DNA of 64,000 nt. Origin: Staphylococcus pragensis (lineage in GTDB: Bacteria > Bacillota > Bacilli > Staphylococcales > Staphylococcaceae). The notes beneath the pieces were generated by a model. It saw only the letters and a program-made list of their open reading frames with translations, made no database searches and was not told the origin of the DNA. The stretch is taken from positions 310,001 to 374,000 of the forward strand of contig NZ_SRPJ01000001.1 of the NCBI RefSeq assembly GCF_004785665.1. The letters run 5' to 3'. Each line of letters opens with the position of its first letter. Position 1 is the first letter of the stretch. Of the stretch, positions 9,574 to 19,593 are shown one piece after another. The position numbers and the translations under genes were made by a program.

Positions 9574-10548
9574 ATGGATAACATCTTAGAAATACAGAAT
9601 TTAAAAACCTATTATCCTATTAAATCTGGACTTTTTAAACCTACTCAATATGTAAAAGCAGTAGATGATATTTCTTTTACAATTAAAGAAGGACAAACAT
9701 TTGGTTTAGTAGGAGAATCAGGATGTGGTAAATCAACACTTGGTAAGTCGATTGTACGCTTAGAAAATATAACATCTGGCAAAATTAAAATTAATGATAT
9801 AGATATTACTCAATTAAAAGGTAAACAATTAAGAGAAGCACGTAAAAATTTTCAAATGATTTTTCAAGATCCGTATGCTTCCTTAAATCCAATGCAAATG
9901 GTTGGGGATATCATAGGAGAACCATTACAAAATTTCCATATGGTTGATAAAAAGAAATTAAAAGATGAAGTAATGTACTTATTAAACTGTGTAGGTATGA
10001 GTGAAGATACTTATTATAAGTATGCACACCAATTTTCAGGGGGGCAAAGACAAAGAATAGGTATAGCTAGAGCCTTAGCGATAAGACCTAAACTGATTGT
10101 AGCGGATGAACCTGTAAGTGCCTTAGATGTATCAGTCCAATCTCAAGTGCTGAATCTAATGAAAGATCTCCAGAAAGAATTTAACTTGAGCTATTTATTT
10201 ATCGCTCATGATTTAAGTGTAGTTAAACATATTAGTGATGTTATTGGTGTAATGTACTTAGGCCATATGGTGGAAATAGCCGATAGTACTGAATTGTATA
10301 AGAATCCTCAACATCCATATACTAAAGCTTTAATATCTTCTATTCCTCAGTTTAATAAGGAAAAGATAGAAAGAATTACATTGCAAGGTGAATTACCTTC
10401 TCCAAGTAACCCTCCAAAAGGATGTCCGTTCCACACTAGATGTCCAATTGCACAAGCAAAATGTCGAGAGGAAAGACCGAAATTAGAAGAGATTAAGCCT
10501 AATCATCATGTTGCGTGCTTCTTTACTGAAAGGGTGAATATCAAATGA
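9574..10548 (+). CDS. opp4F: Oligopeptide ABC transporter ATPase (Opp4F)
   Basis: This second ATPase (324 residues) has Walker A GESGCGKS, signature SGGQRQRIGIARAL and Walker B LIVADEP. The C-terminal CPFHTRCP...C...ACFF cluster is intact. The ATG at 9574 follows GAGGG with correct spacing; an upstream in-frame TTG would lie inside opp4D. The stop overlaps the opp4B start as ATGA, indicating coupling. Confidence 0.93.
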   Translation: MDNILEIQNLKTYYPIKSGLFKPTQYVKAVDDISFTIKEGQTFGLVGESGCGKSTLGKSIVRLENITSGKIKINDIDITQLKGKQLREARKNFQMIFQDPYASLNPMQMVGDIIGEPLQNFHMVDKKKLKDEVMYLLNCVGMSEDTYYKYAHQFSGGQRQRIGIARALAIRPKLIVADEPVSALDVSVQSQVLNLMKDLQKEFNLSYLFIAHDLSVVKHISDVIGVMYLGHMVEIADSTELYKNPQHPYTKALISSIPQFNKEKIERITLQGELPSPSNPPKGCPFHTRCPIAQAKCREERPKLEEIKPNHHVACFFTERVNIK

Positions 10549-11507
10549 TAAAACTTATATTAAAAAGATTTTTGCTAATGATTCCATTACTGTTTTTGAT
10601 ATCAATTGTGGTATTTAGTTTGGCGATTATTCAACCAGGTGATCCTTTCAGTGGACAATATAATCCTCATGTTAAGCAAGAAGCAATTGAAGCTCAAAAA
10701 GAAAAGTTAGGTCTTAATGATTCTATACCAACCCAATATGTGAGATGGATAGGGAATGTAGCACATGGTAACTTAGGCGAATCTATTAAATATAAACGTC
10801 CCGTAATTGATTTAATTAGCGAACGCTTGCCTAATACAATCTTGCTTGGTGCAGTTTCTCTAATTTTTACTTATATCCTATCTTTCGCATTAGGGATTAT
10901 CTCAGGAAGATATGCGTACTCAATCGGAGATTATACTATCCAAGTTTTCAACTATGTCATGTTAGCGATACCTTCATTTATTGCAGGGGTTTTTGCTATT
11001 TACATATTTGCGTTCCAATTCCCAATATTTCCTTTTCAAGGGTCAGTCAATATTAATCTTCAAGAAGGTACCTTTACTTATTATATGAGTAAGCTTTATC
11101 ATACGCTGTTGCCTGCATTAACATTAGGGCTATTATCAACAGCAGGATATATTCAATATTTGAGAAATGACATTATAGATAATGCGAACAAAGACTATGT
11201 TTTAACTGCTAAGGCAAAAGGTCTAACAATGAATAAAATTTACAATAAACATATTTTACGTAACTCATTAATTCCAATTATTACTTTTTTAGGAGCAGAT
11301 ATTGTAAGCATTTTAGGTGGTGCAGTCATTACTGAAACTATTTTTTCATTTAATGGTATTGGTAAATTATTTTTAGAATCTGTAACTGGTCAAGATTATC
11401 CATTAATGATGGCATTAACTTTGTTCTTTTCATTTTTGGGGTTATTCGGAAATCTTATATCTGATATAACATATAGTTTCGTCGATCCTAGAATTCGTAG
11501 TAATTAA
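10545..11507 (+). CDS. opp4B: Oligopeptide ABC transporter permease (Opp4B)
   Basis: This OppB/DppB-type permease of 320 residues has an N-terminal membrane anchor, the motif QPGDPF, and about five further membrane spans with the EAA loop (DYVLTAKAKGLTMNKIYNKH). Its start overlaps opp4F by four bases. It forms the channel with Opp4C. Confidence 0.93.
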   Translation: MIKLILKRFLLMIPLLFLISIVVFSLAIIQPGDPFSGQYNPHVKQEAIEAQKEKLGLNDSIPTQYVRWIGNVAHGNLGESIKYKRPVIDLISERLPNTILLGAVSLIFTYILSFALGIISGRYAYSIGDYTIQVFNYVMLAIPSFIAGVFAIYIFAFQFPIFPFQGSVNINLQEGTFTYYMSKLYHTLLPALTLGLLSTAGYIQYLRNDIIDNANKDYVLTAKAKGLTMNKIYNKHILRNSLIPIITFLGADIVSILGGAVITETIFSFNGIGKLFLESVTGQDYPLMMALTLFFSFLGLFGNLISDITYSFVDPRIRSN

Positions 11508-11528
11508 AATGAGAAGAGGTAAAAGCAT

Positions 11529-12440
11529 ATGATAAAAAAACGACATAACAATTTAAAAACAGTAAAAAAATCATCTTCTCCTACTCAGATTGCTTTACAA
11601 AAGTTTGTTAAAAATAAAATTGCCATGGCTTCATTAATCTTTTTAATCTTAGTAGCCATTATTTCTATTATTGCGCCGTTGTTAGCACCATTACCAATTA
11701 ATCAACAAGATTTATTAAATATTAAAGGTGATATGACTTCGCAAAATCTTTTAGGAACAGACTCAGGTGGTAGAGATAATTTCAGTAGATTACTATATGC
11801 TGGCAGGGTTTCACTTACGATTGGCTTGGTCTCAACTATTGGAATGTTAGTTATAGGTATAGCAATTGGTGTAATATCAGGATATTTTGGAGGGTTACTT
11901 GATACTTTATTAATGAGAATTACTGAATTTGTAATGCTATTCCCATTTTTAATCTTTGCTATCGTTTTAAATGCAGCGTTAGGTGATAAAATTAAAAACC
12001 CATATGGTTCAGCTATTATATTAGTGGGGGTTATTATCATTTTAAGTTGGGGAGGTATTGCTAGATTAGTACGCGGGAAAGTCATGCAAGAAAAAGAGAA
12101 TGAATACTTCTTAGCTGCGAAATCTATAGGTACACCTACTTATAAAATTATTTTAAAACATTTATTGCCGAATATTTTAAGCGTGGTTATTGTACAAGCT
12201 ACTTTGACTTTTGCTGGAATGATAGTAGTAGAATCTGGTTTAAGTTTCTTAGGTTTTGGGATTAGTAAATCAATTCCCTCATGGGGGAATATGTTAAGTG
12301 ATGCTCAAGAAGGGGATATTATTAGTTCTAAGCCATGGATATGGATGCCACCTGCATTAATGATTATGTTTACGATATTAAGCATTAATTTTGTGGGTGA
12401 AGGTCTTAAAGATGCGTTCAATCCTAAAGGTAGAAAATGA
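11529..12440 (+). CDS. opp4C: Oligopeptide ABC transporter permease (Opp4C)
   Basis: This OppC/DppC-type permease of 303 residues starts with a short basic cytoplasmic N-terminus and a first span at about 30-52. The LLGTDSGGRDNFSRL motif precedes the MetI-like core with its EAA loop (EYFLAAKSIGTPTYKIILKH). An AGAGGT ribosome site precedes the ATG. It is the last gene of the operon, ending at a bidirectional terminator shared with trpS. Confidence 0.93.
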   Translation: MIKKRHNNLKTVKKSSSPTQIALQKFVKNKIAMASLIFLILVAIISIIAPLLAPLPINQQDLLNIKGDMTSQNLLGTDSGGRDNFSRLLYAGRVSLTIGLVSTIGMLVIGIAIGVISGYFGGLLDTLLMRITEFVMLFPFLIFAIVLNAALGDKIKNPYGSAIILVGVIIILSWGGIARLVRGKVMQEKENEYFLAAKSIGTPTYKIILKHLLPNILSVVIVQATLTFAGMIVVESGLSFLGFGISKSIPSWGNMLSDAQEGDIISSKPWIWMPPALMIMFTILSINFVGEGLKDAFNPKGRK

Positions 12441-12454
12441 TTAAATGAATTAGT

Positions 12455-12495
12455 AAAAAAATGAGACAGGATATTATAATCTTGTCTCATTTTTT
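12455..12495. terminator. Bidirectional terminator between opp4C and trpS
   Basis: AAAAAATGAGACAGGAT and its complement around ATCTTGTCTCATTTTTT form a long stem flanked by an A run and a T run, serving both convergent transcripts. Confidence 0.9.
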
Positions 12496-12503
12496 AAGTA
12501 CTA

Positions 12504-13502
<999 letters not shown>

Positions 13503-13533
13503 CTACTTTCTTTTAATAATTCATATTATCTAA

Positions 13534-13561
13534 ATTATAACAGTATTTCTTTAAAATGTAA
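13534..13561 (-). promoter_or_regulatory. trpS promoter
   Basis: On the minus strand TTACAT (13556-13561) and TATAAT (13534-13539) are 16 bases apart, about 40 bases upstream of trpS. Confidence 0.55.
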
Positions 13562-13610
13562 GATATGTTAATATATAAGTGCACATTGATTTTTAAGAGA
13601 GTCTATAAAG

Positions 13611-13625
13611 AATTTTTAGAAAATT
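13611..13625 (+). promoter_or_regulatory. CodY-like box in the trpS-spxA spacer
   Basis: AATTTTTAGAAAATT matches 14 of 15 positions of the CodY consensus, differing only where C is expected. It lies about 155 bases upstream of spxA and 118 bases upstream of trpS. Chance occurrence in AT-rich DNA is possible. Confidence 0.4.
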
Positions 13626-13781
13626 TGAGATTTCTCTGAAAAATTAGGATTTTCTCATTTAATTTTAATGTTAGATGGATATAATAACTGTGTAAGGTTA
13701 AGAGAATAATAAAATTAATAATTCTTAATCAATAAATTTTAAAATAATGAATATTATTCATTCAATAGGAGAGTGAGATGT

Positions 13782-14177
13782 ATGGTAACATTATTTACTT
13801 CACCAAGTTGCACATCTTGCCGTAAAGCGAAAGCATGGTTACAAGAACATGACATTCCGTATACGGAGCGTAACATTTTTTCTGAACATTTAACAATTGA
13901 TGAAATTAAACAAATTTTAAAAATGACTGAAGACGGTACAGACGAAATTATTTCAACTCGTTCTAAAACTTACCAAAAATTAAACGTTGATATTGATTCT
14001 TTACCATTACAAGATTTATATTCTATTATTCAAGATAATCCTGGTCTTTTACGTCGTCCAATTATCTTAGATGAAAAACGTTTACAAGTTGGTTATAACG
14101 AAGATGAAATTAGACGTTTCTTACCTAGAAAAGTTCGTACATTCCAATTACAAGAAGCACAACGTTTAGTAGACTAA
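13782..14177 (+). CDS. spxA: Global redox regulator Spx
   Basis: This ArsC-like protein binds the RNA polymerase alpha subunit to redirect transcription under thiol stress. The 131 residues start MVTLFTSPS and carry the CxxC switch CTSC at residues 10-13. I chose the ATG at 13782 because AGGAG ends nine bases upstream; the GTG at 13773 is within that ribosome site. ClpXP degrades Spx with help from YjbH, which is encoded at 19594-20391. A terminator follows directly, so the gene is monocistronic. Confidence 0.97.
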   Translation: MVTLFTSPSCTSCRKAKAWLQEHDIPYTERNIFSEHLTIDEIKQILKMTEDGTDEIISTRSKTYQKLNVDIDSLPLQDLYSIIQDNPGLLRRPIILDEKRLQVGYNEDEIRRFLPRKVRTFQLQEAQRLVD

Positions 14178-14204
14178 AATAAAAAACTAAATTTATTTAT
14201 ATTT

Positions 14205-14232
14205 AACAGCACTTGTTATAGTGCTGTTTTTT
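14205..14232 (+). terminator. spxA terminator
   Basis: AACAGCAC (14205-14212) pairs with GTGCTGTT (14221-14228), followed by a T run. Confidence 0.9.
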
Positions 14233-14369
14233 GTAACTAAAAAAGGGAATATGTTAGTATAAACCTTGAATATTTAATAGTAAAATTTAATCAAACAAAT
14301 AGATTGTAATTTACCTTACGTTCTAATACAATATGGTTACTATTCATCGACTGTAAGGAGTGAGATGAT

Positions 14370-15089
14370 ATGAGAATAGAACGCGTTGATGATACAACAG
14401 TCAAATTGTTTATAACATACAGTGATATTGAAGCACGAGGATTTAGCCGTGAAGATTTATGGACTAATCGCAAACGCGGTGAAGAATTCTTTTGGTCTAT
14501 GATGGATGAAATCAATGAAGAAGAAGACTTCGTTGTTGAAGGCCCATTATGGATTCAAGTACATGCCTTTGAAAAGGGTGTGGAAGTAACGATTTCTAAA
14601 TCTAAAAATGAAGATGCAATGCATATGTCTGACGAAGATGCGAATGAGCAATTTGAAGAGCAAGTAAATGAATTGCTAGCGAATACATTAGAACAAGAAG
14701 AAAGTATTGAAGATTTGTTTGAGCAACGTGCTCAACAGAAACAAGCTCAAAAATCTGAGCGTAAACGTTCTAAACCACAAGCTCGTATAAGAACAATCAT
14801 CGTTAAGTTTGAGGATTTAGAGCAAGTGATTAATTATGCTTATCATAATAATCAAGCTACAGATGAATTTGAAGATTTATTATACATGCATGATTCAAAT
14901 TATTATTATGCTATTCACTTTGATGATTCTGTTAATCAAGAAACGATAAATGATAGTTATAGTCAATTATTAGAATTTGCTACGCCAACTGATAGAACGG
15001 AAGTTTATTTAAATGATTACGCTAAGATAATTATGAGTCATAATGTGACATCACAAGTTCGTCGTTATTTTACAGATGCAACTGAATAA
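14370..15089 (+). CDS. mecA: Adaptor protein MecA (ClpC adaptor)
   Basis: This 239-residue protein targets substrates to the ClpCP protease. It has an N-terminal substrate-binding part (MRIERVDDTTVKLFI), an acidic and glutamine-rich linker (about 90-135), and a C-terminal ClpC-binding domain. It is the adaptor MecA/YpbH family and not the penicillin-binding protein of methicillin resistance, which shares only the name. AAGGAG precedes the ATG. Position between spxA and coiA is conserved in staphylococci. Confidence 0.95.
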   Translation: MRIERVDDTTVKLFITYSDIEARGFSREDLWTNRKRGEEFFWSMMDEINEEEDFVVEGPLWIQVHAFEKGVEVTISKSKNEDAMHMSDEDANEQFEEQVNELLANTLEQEESIEDLFEQRAQQKQAQKSERKRSKPQARIRTIIVKFEDLEQVINYAYHNNQATDEFEDLLYMHDSNYYYAIHFDDSVNQETINDSYSQLLEFATPTDRTEVYLNDYAKIIMSHNVTSQVRRYFTDATE

Positions 15090-15103
15090 ATCGTATTTGC
15101 GTA

Positions 15104-15135
15104 TCGAAGTACAATAAGTGCTTCGATTTTTTTTG
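15104..15135 (+). terminator. mecA terminator
   Basis: ATCGAAGTAC (15104-15113) pairs with GTGCTTCGAT (15119-15128), followed by eight T residues. Confidence 0.92.
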
Positions 15136-15190
15136 TATTTTGAAAAAGTAAAACGGCCACCTCGTACGTTTATATTTATGAGGTGACCAA

Positions 15191-16150
15191 ATGTTAGTAG
15201 CAATTAATCAACATGGCGACCGTGTGAGTGCAACTGAGGCTATAAAGGAGAACGATTACTTTTGTCCTTATTGTAAGTCAGAACTCATTTTGAAAAAGGG
15301 GATAAAAGTAACTACACATTATGCTCATAAAAGTAATATACATAGAAAATGTGCTAAATCAGAAACTGAAAAACACTATTATGCGAAATTTTTTATCGCA
15401 AACTTATTGAAACAATATGGGTACAATGTAGAAATAGAACCTTATTGTCCGTTAATTATGCAGTATCCAGATATTTTAATTGATTCTAAAATTGCTATGG
15501 AGATTCAATTTTCAAGAATTAGTTTTCAAGAAATTAGAGAAAGATCATTAGGCTTTAAAAGATTAGGTTTAGAGGTGGTTTGGATAATAGAAGATAGTAA
15601 GTATCATAAGGGTGTGTTGTATCTTAATACATTTCAAGCCTACTTTATTAATTCTCTTACCCGAACCCTTATCACATGGGATAAGCGTAAGCAGTTATTA
15701 TATAAATATAGTCAGATTCAACATTTAGAAGGAAGAAAATTTTTAGCTAATAAAGAAATATTGCAAATGAATCATATTAAAACCGAAGAAAAAGCAATAT
15801 ATCATTATACGTTTAAACTGTCTAATGAGAAAATTAACAAGTATATTTACCAATGTCGTCGTAAAAATTCAGTATTAGAACCTACTTTAAGTGCCATGTA
15901 TCAGCTTAGAATGACTGACATGGATGTTTGTAATGCTTCAGGATTTATTTTTCCTCAACAACTCTACATTGAAAATCATCCAGTTCAATGGCAGCTTCAA
16001 TTAAATCTCCTCAAATATCAAAATAATTTATCCGAAGATTCATTTATAAAATGTTTAAGATTTAGATATTTCTATTTAAAAAATTATGATCAACATTCTA
16101 TTACTTCTGAACTTATACATGCGTATAATAACAAGACTAATAGTAGTTAA
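15191..16150 (+). CDS. coiA: Competence protein CoiA-like nuclease
   Basis: This member of the CoiA family of natural transformation proteins has 319 residues. An N-terminal zinc-finger-like element (CPYC near residue 27, plus HYAHKS) precedes a restriction-endonuclease-like core with YPDILID and IAMEIQFS, which fits a PD-(D/E)xK active site. A variable C-terminal half follows. GAGGTG precedes the ATG. The gene lies between mecA and pepF, as in other staphylococci and bacilli. Whether transformation is functional here cannot be seen. Confidence 0.9.
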   Translation: MLVAINQHGDRVSATEAIKENDYFCPYCKSELILKKGIKVTTHYAHKSNIHRKCAKSETEKHYYAKFFIANLLKQYGYNVEIEPYCPLIMQYPDILIDSKIAMEIQFSRISFQEIRERSLGFKRLGLEVVWIIEDSKYHKGVLYLNTFQAYFINSLTRTLITWDKRKQLLYKYSQIQHLEGRKFLANKEILQMNHIKTEEKAIYHYTFKLSNEKINKYIYQCRRKNSVLEPTLSAMYQLRMTDMDVCNASGFIFPQQLYIENHPVQWQLQLNLLKYQNNLSEDSFIKCLRFRYFYLKNYDQHSITSELIHAYNNKTNSS

Positions 16151-16213
16151 GACGTGCAATATAAATCATTTAATGAGAAAATTAAGACAATAGCAAGTAT
16201 AGGAGGTTTACTT

Positions 16214-18022
16214 ATGAGTCAACAATTAACAAGAGAAGAACAGGAACGTAAATATCCTGACTACACTTGGGATCTAACAACTATTTTTGAAAGCGATGAT
16301 GCATTTGAAAGTGCATTAAAAGAAGTTGAAGGATACCTTGGAAAAGAAGAACAATTTAAAGGTCATTTAGGTGACAGCGCAGAAACGCTATATAATGCTT
16401 TAGCATTAGAAGATGAAATTGAAACGAAACTTGAACAAGTTTATGTTTATGCACACTTAAAACAAGACCAAGATACATCAAACGATAAATATACTGGCTT
16501 TGAATCACGTGCACATCAATTAATTATTAAAATTAGTTCAGCTTGGAGTTTCTTAGTTCCAGAAATTCTGCACATTGATGAAGATAAATTAAAATCATTC
16601 GTAAATGAAAATGAAGATTTAAAACGTTATGAATTTGATTTAAAACTTATTAATGAAAAGCGTCCACATATTTTAGATGCTGAAAAAGAAAAATTATTAA
16701 CAGAAGTACAAGATGCTTTATCAACGCCAAGTAATGTTTATGGTATGTTTAGTAACGCTGATTTAGAGTTTGAAGATGCAGTAGATAAAGATGGTAACAA
16801 ACATCCTTTAACTCAAGGTACTTTCATTAAATATTTAGAATCAGACGATCGTGAATTACGTCAATCTGCATACAATAATGTATATAAAGGTTATGGTTCA
16901 TATAATAATACTTTAGGTGCAACTTTAGCTGGTGAAGTGAAAAAGAACGTGTTCAATGCACGTACACATAACTACAAATCTGCTCGTGAACGCGCTTTAA
17001 GTAATAATCACATTCCAGAAGAAGTATATGACAACTTAGTTAAAACTGTACACAAATATTTACCATTATTGCATCGATATACGCAATTACGTAAAGAATT
17101 ATTAGGTATTGATGATTTAAAAATGTATGACTTATATACACCACTAGTTAAAGACGTTAAATTTGAAATGCCATATAACGAAGCAAAAGACTGGATGTTA
17201 AAAGCGTTAGAACCAATGGGCGAAGAATATTTAAATGTGATTAAAGAAGGTCTAGATAATCATTGGGTTGATGTTTACGAGAATAAGGGTAAACGATCAG
17301 GTGCTTACTCTTCAGGCGCGCACTTAACAAACCCATTTATTTTATTAAATTGGTCAGATACCGTGTCTGATTTATATACACTCGTACATGAATTTGGTCA
17401 CTCAGCACATAGTTACTTTAGTCGTAAAAACCAACCATCTAACTCTAGTGATTATTCAATATTTGTGGCAGAAGTTGCGTCTACATGTAATGAAGCGTTA
17501 CTAAGTGATTATATGGATAAACACTTAGATGACGAACATCGTTTATTATTATTGAATCAAGAATTAGAAAGATTCAGAGCAACATTATTCCGTCAAACAA
17601 TGTTTGCTGAATTTGAACACAAAATTCACCAAATTGAAGAAGCGGGCGAACCACTTACTTCTACGCGTATGAATGAAGAATATGCTAAATTAAATAAACA
17701 ATACTTTGGTGATGTAGTAGAAACTGACGACAATATCAGTAAAGAATGGTCTCGTATTCCTCATTTCTATATGAATTACTATGTTTATCAATATGCAACT
17801 GGTTACAGTGCAGCTCAAAGTTTAAGTCATCAAATTTTAACAGAAGGTAAACCAGCTGTTGAAAGATATATTAATGAATTCTTGAAAAAAGGTAGTTCAA
17901 ATTATCCAATAGAAATTCTTAAAAATGCTGGTGTCGACATGACTACTCCAGAACCTATTGAACAAGCATGTGAAGTATTTGAACAAAAATTAGATGCATT
18001 TGAAAAACTAATGAAAGCGTAA
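16214..18022 (+). CDS. pepF: Oligoendopeptidase F (M3 family)
   Basis: This cytosolic zinc peptidase hydrolyses medium-length peptides, so it could process what the Opp systems import. The 602 residues carry the HExxH site HEFGH starting at residue 392 and the expected downstream glutamate region. The ATG at 16214 follows a perfect AGGAGG (16201-16206); an in-frame GTG-type extension to 16154 lacks a ribosome site. It lies 63 bases after coiA. Confidence 0.96.
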   Translation: MSQQLTREEQERKYPDYTWDLTTIFESDDAFESALKEVEGYLGKEEQFKGHLGDSAETLYNALALEDEIETKLEQVYVYAHLKQDQDTSNDKYTGFESRAHQLIIKISSAWSFLVPEILHIDEDKLKSFVNENEDLKRYEFDLKLINEKRPHILDAEKEKLLTEVQDALSTPSNVYGMFSNADLEFEDAVDKDGNKHPLTQGTFIKYLESDDRELRQSAYNNVYKGYGSYNNTLGATLAGEVKKNVFNARTHNYKSARERALSNNHIPEEVYDNLVKTVHKYLPLLHRYTQLRKELLGIDDLKMYDLYTPLVKDVKFEMPYNEAKDWMLKALEPMGEEYLNVIKEGLDNHWVDVYENKGKRSGAYSSGAHLTNPFILLNWSDTVSDLYTLVHEFGHSAHSYFSRKNQPSNSSDYSIFVAEVASTCNEALLSDYMDKHLDDEHRLLLLNQELERFRATLFRQTMFAEFEHKIHQIEEAGEPLTSTRMNEEYAKLNKQYFGDVVETDDNISKEWSRIPHFYMNYYVYQYATGYSAAQSLSHQILTEGKPAVERYINEFLKKGSSNYPIEILKNAGVDMTTPEPIEQACEVFEQKLDAFEKLMKA

Positions 18023-18044
18023 AATAACTGTATCCGTTTTCAAT

Positions 18045-18062
18045 TTGTCAAGTTTGTGACAA
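18045..18062. promoter_or_regulatory. Inverted repeat upstream of rsaE
   Basis: TTGTCA and TGACAA flank a six-base spacer, 24 bases before the rsaE -35. The segment TTTGTGACA resembles the box bound by SrrA/ResD-type regulators, which are known to control RsaE/RoxS. The binding itself is inferred. Confidence 0.5.
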
Positions 18063-18086
18063 TTTTAATTTTAGGGGATGTAGTTG

Positions 18087-18115
18087 TTGAAACACCTATT
18101 TGAGCGTGTTATATT
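18087..18115 (+). promoter_or_regulatory. rsaE promoter
   Basis: TTGAAA (18087-18092) and TATATT (18110-18115) are 17 bases apart. The predicted start G at 18124 is eight bases after the -10. Confidence 0.8.
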
Positions 18116-18123
18116 ATGAACAT

Positions 18124-18222
18124 GAAATTAATCACATAACAAACATACCCCTTTGTTTGAAGTGAAAAATTTCTCCCATCCCCTTTGTTTAGCGTCGTGT
18201 AATCAGACACGGCGTTTTTTTT
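18124..18222 (+). ncRNA. rsaE: Small regulatory RNA RsaE (RoxS family)
   Basis: This roughly 96-nt RNA contains two CCCCTTTG-type C-rich unpaired motifs (ACCCCTTTGTTTG and TCCCCTTTGTTTA) that pair with ribosome sites of target mRNAs. It ends in the terminator GCGTCGTGT...ACACGGCGT plus eight T residues. The sequence, including the 5' end GAAATTAATCACATAAC, matches RsaE as I recall it from S. aureus, and the location after pepF is the same. RsaE represses TCA cycle and folate-linked metabolism. From 18223 to 18458 the DNA is AT-rich with nothing recognisable. Confidence 0.95.
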
Positions 18223-18458
18223 ATATCTATTTTTAGATTCCTTCTTTAAATTTTTATTTACTATGATACGCTTTGATTAATTCCTTTTTGAATTTAAAAT
18301 TTCTAAAAACACAATTGTATTTATGTTGTTACATTTCAGCATTATATTAAATTTCAATATTAATAGAATAATTAATATAAAATTACTGATTTTTAATAAG
18401 TTATTGTTAAAATTAAGTGTAGATAATTTTATAAAAAACAATGAAATGAGGCGTATGA

Positions 18459-18839
18459 ATGAAAAAATTAATTTCACTAATAAGTATCATTTGTTTAACT
18501 GTATTATTAGCGTCATGTGGTGACTCTGGTGAACAAAAAGAGCCTTCTAAAGAGAGTAAAGACTCTAAGAAGTATGAATATGTTTATTATGAAGTATTAA
18601 ATAATGGAGATGAAGATTCACCTAATGTTGAAATTAAGTATTTAGATAAGCAGCATAAACCACATATCCAAAGAACAAGCTTAGACAATGTGTATGAGCA
18701 TATCTTAAGTGACGGAAATGAAAAACCATACATAATTAAAGACGATAGTAACATTCACGTTTATCGACCACCTTATATGACTTATGGTGATGATGAAGTA
18801 GAAGGAGAAGCTGTGTCAAAAGACAAAGTAACTAAATAG
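18459..18839 (+). CDS. Small uncharacterised lipoprotein
   Basis: This 126-residue protein starts with a lipoprotein signal peptide with lipobox LASC (cysteine near residue 20). A highly charged linker rich in Lys, Glu and Ser follows, then a mixed domain from about 38 to 110 with YVYYEVLNNGDED and acidic patches. GAGG lies seven bases before the ATG. It is 15 bases upstream of the serine-rich exported protein, so the two are probably co-transcribed. I do not recognise the domain; an envelope role is inferred from export only. Confidence 0.75.
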   Translation: MKKLISLISIICLTVLLASCGDSGEQKEPSKESKDSKKYEYVYYEVLNNGDEDSPNVEIKYLDKQHKPHIQRTSLDNVYEHILSDGNEKPYIIKDDSNIHVYRPPYMTYGDDEVEGEAVSKDKVTK

Positions 18840-18854
18840 AAGGGGGGACGTTGA

Positions 18855-19511
18855 ATGAAAAAAGTCTATAAAGTAGTTAGTTGTTTAAGTATAGTCGGTT
18901 TGTTATATACTATGGGGCCTACTAATCAGTTAGATGCAGCCACTTCAAGTGGAGGTTCCTCAAGTAGTTCTGCCTCGAGCGCAAGTAGTTCGTCATCAAG
19001 CAGTTCATCAGCTGCTAGAGGCTCTACTTCTTCTAGTTCATCAATGAGTCGTTCAAGTGCAGCTAATGCGTCACGTTCAGCAAGACAATCAAGTCAACGT
19101 GCAGCTGAACAAGCAGCTAGAACTAGTAGTATCACTTCAAATGCTATGAGAAGTTCTGCTAAACAAAACCCAAAGTATAATCAATCTAGCAGACAGACAC
19201 GTTCATTAATGAATCCTAAAAGAAGATATAGTTCTACGTCGCCTATGGCAGCTCAATATTTATCCACTGGATTTTATAACAACTGGCTTTACTATTACCT
19301 ATTTGTAACTCATTTTCATGATCAAAAGAAACAAGATAAAAGCTATCAAATGAATATGTTGAAAAAACAAATGAAAAAGAATGAATCACTGTATACAGTT
19401 ACCATTAAAACGAAACACGGAGATAGGGTAGTCGTCTTGCCTAAAGAACAATATGACAAGATAAAAACGGGTAGTAAGGTAAAAGTAAAAAATGGTATTG
19501 TTCAACCCTAA
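18855..19511 (+). CDS. Serine-rich exported protein
   Basis: This 218-residue protein has an N-terminal signal peptide (about 1-28, cleavage near LDAA). A Ser/Ala/Arg low-complexity region spans about 30-130. It then has a compact aromatic segment (FYNNWLYYYLFVTHFH), which may be membrane-associated, and a basic C-terminal domain ending KVKNGIVQP. AAGGGGGG precedes the ATG. No sorting motif is present. The function is unknown. Its operon partner is a lipoprotein, so both may act at the cell surface. Confidence 0.75.
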   Translation: MKKVYKVVSCLSIVGLLYTMGPTNQLDAATSSGGSSSSSASSASSSSSSSSSAARGSTSSSSSMSRSSAANASRSARQSSQRAAEQAARTSSITSNAMRSSAKQNPKYNQSSRQTRSLMNPKRRYSSTSPMAAQYLSTGFYNNWLYYYLFVTHFHDQKKQDKSYQMNMLKKQMKKNESLYTVTIKTKHGDRVVVLPKEQYDKIKTGSKVKVKNGIVQP

Positions 19512-19531
19512 CGAGTCGTAGATATAGAAAC

Positions 19532-19572
19532 AGCCATTCAATGATATTAATCTTGTAAATCATTGAATGGCT
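19532..19572. terminator. Bidirectional terminator between the serine-rich gene and yjbH
   Basis: AGCCATTCAATGAT pairs perfectly with ATCATTGAATGGCT, serving two convergent genes. Confidence 0.85.
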
Positions 19573-19593
19573 AATATTTTATTGCTATAAGCG

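Noticed and set aside
14370-15089. Possible methicillin-resistance gene because of the name mecA
   Set aside because: The protein is the ClpC adaptor MecA; there is no penicillin-binding protein sequence here.
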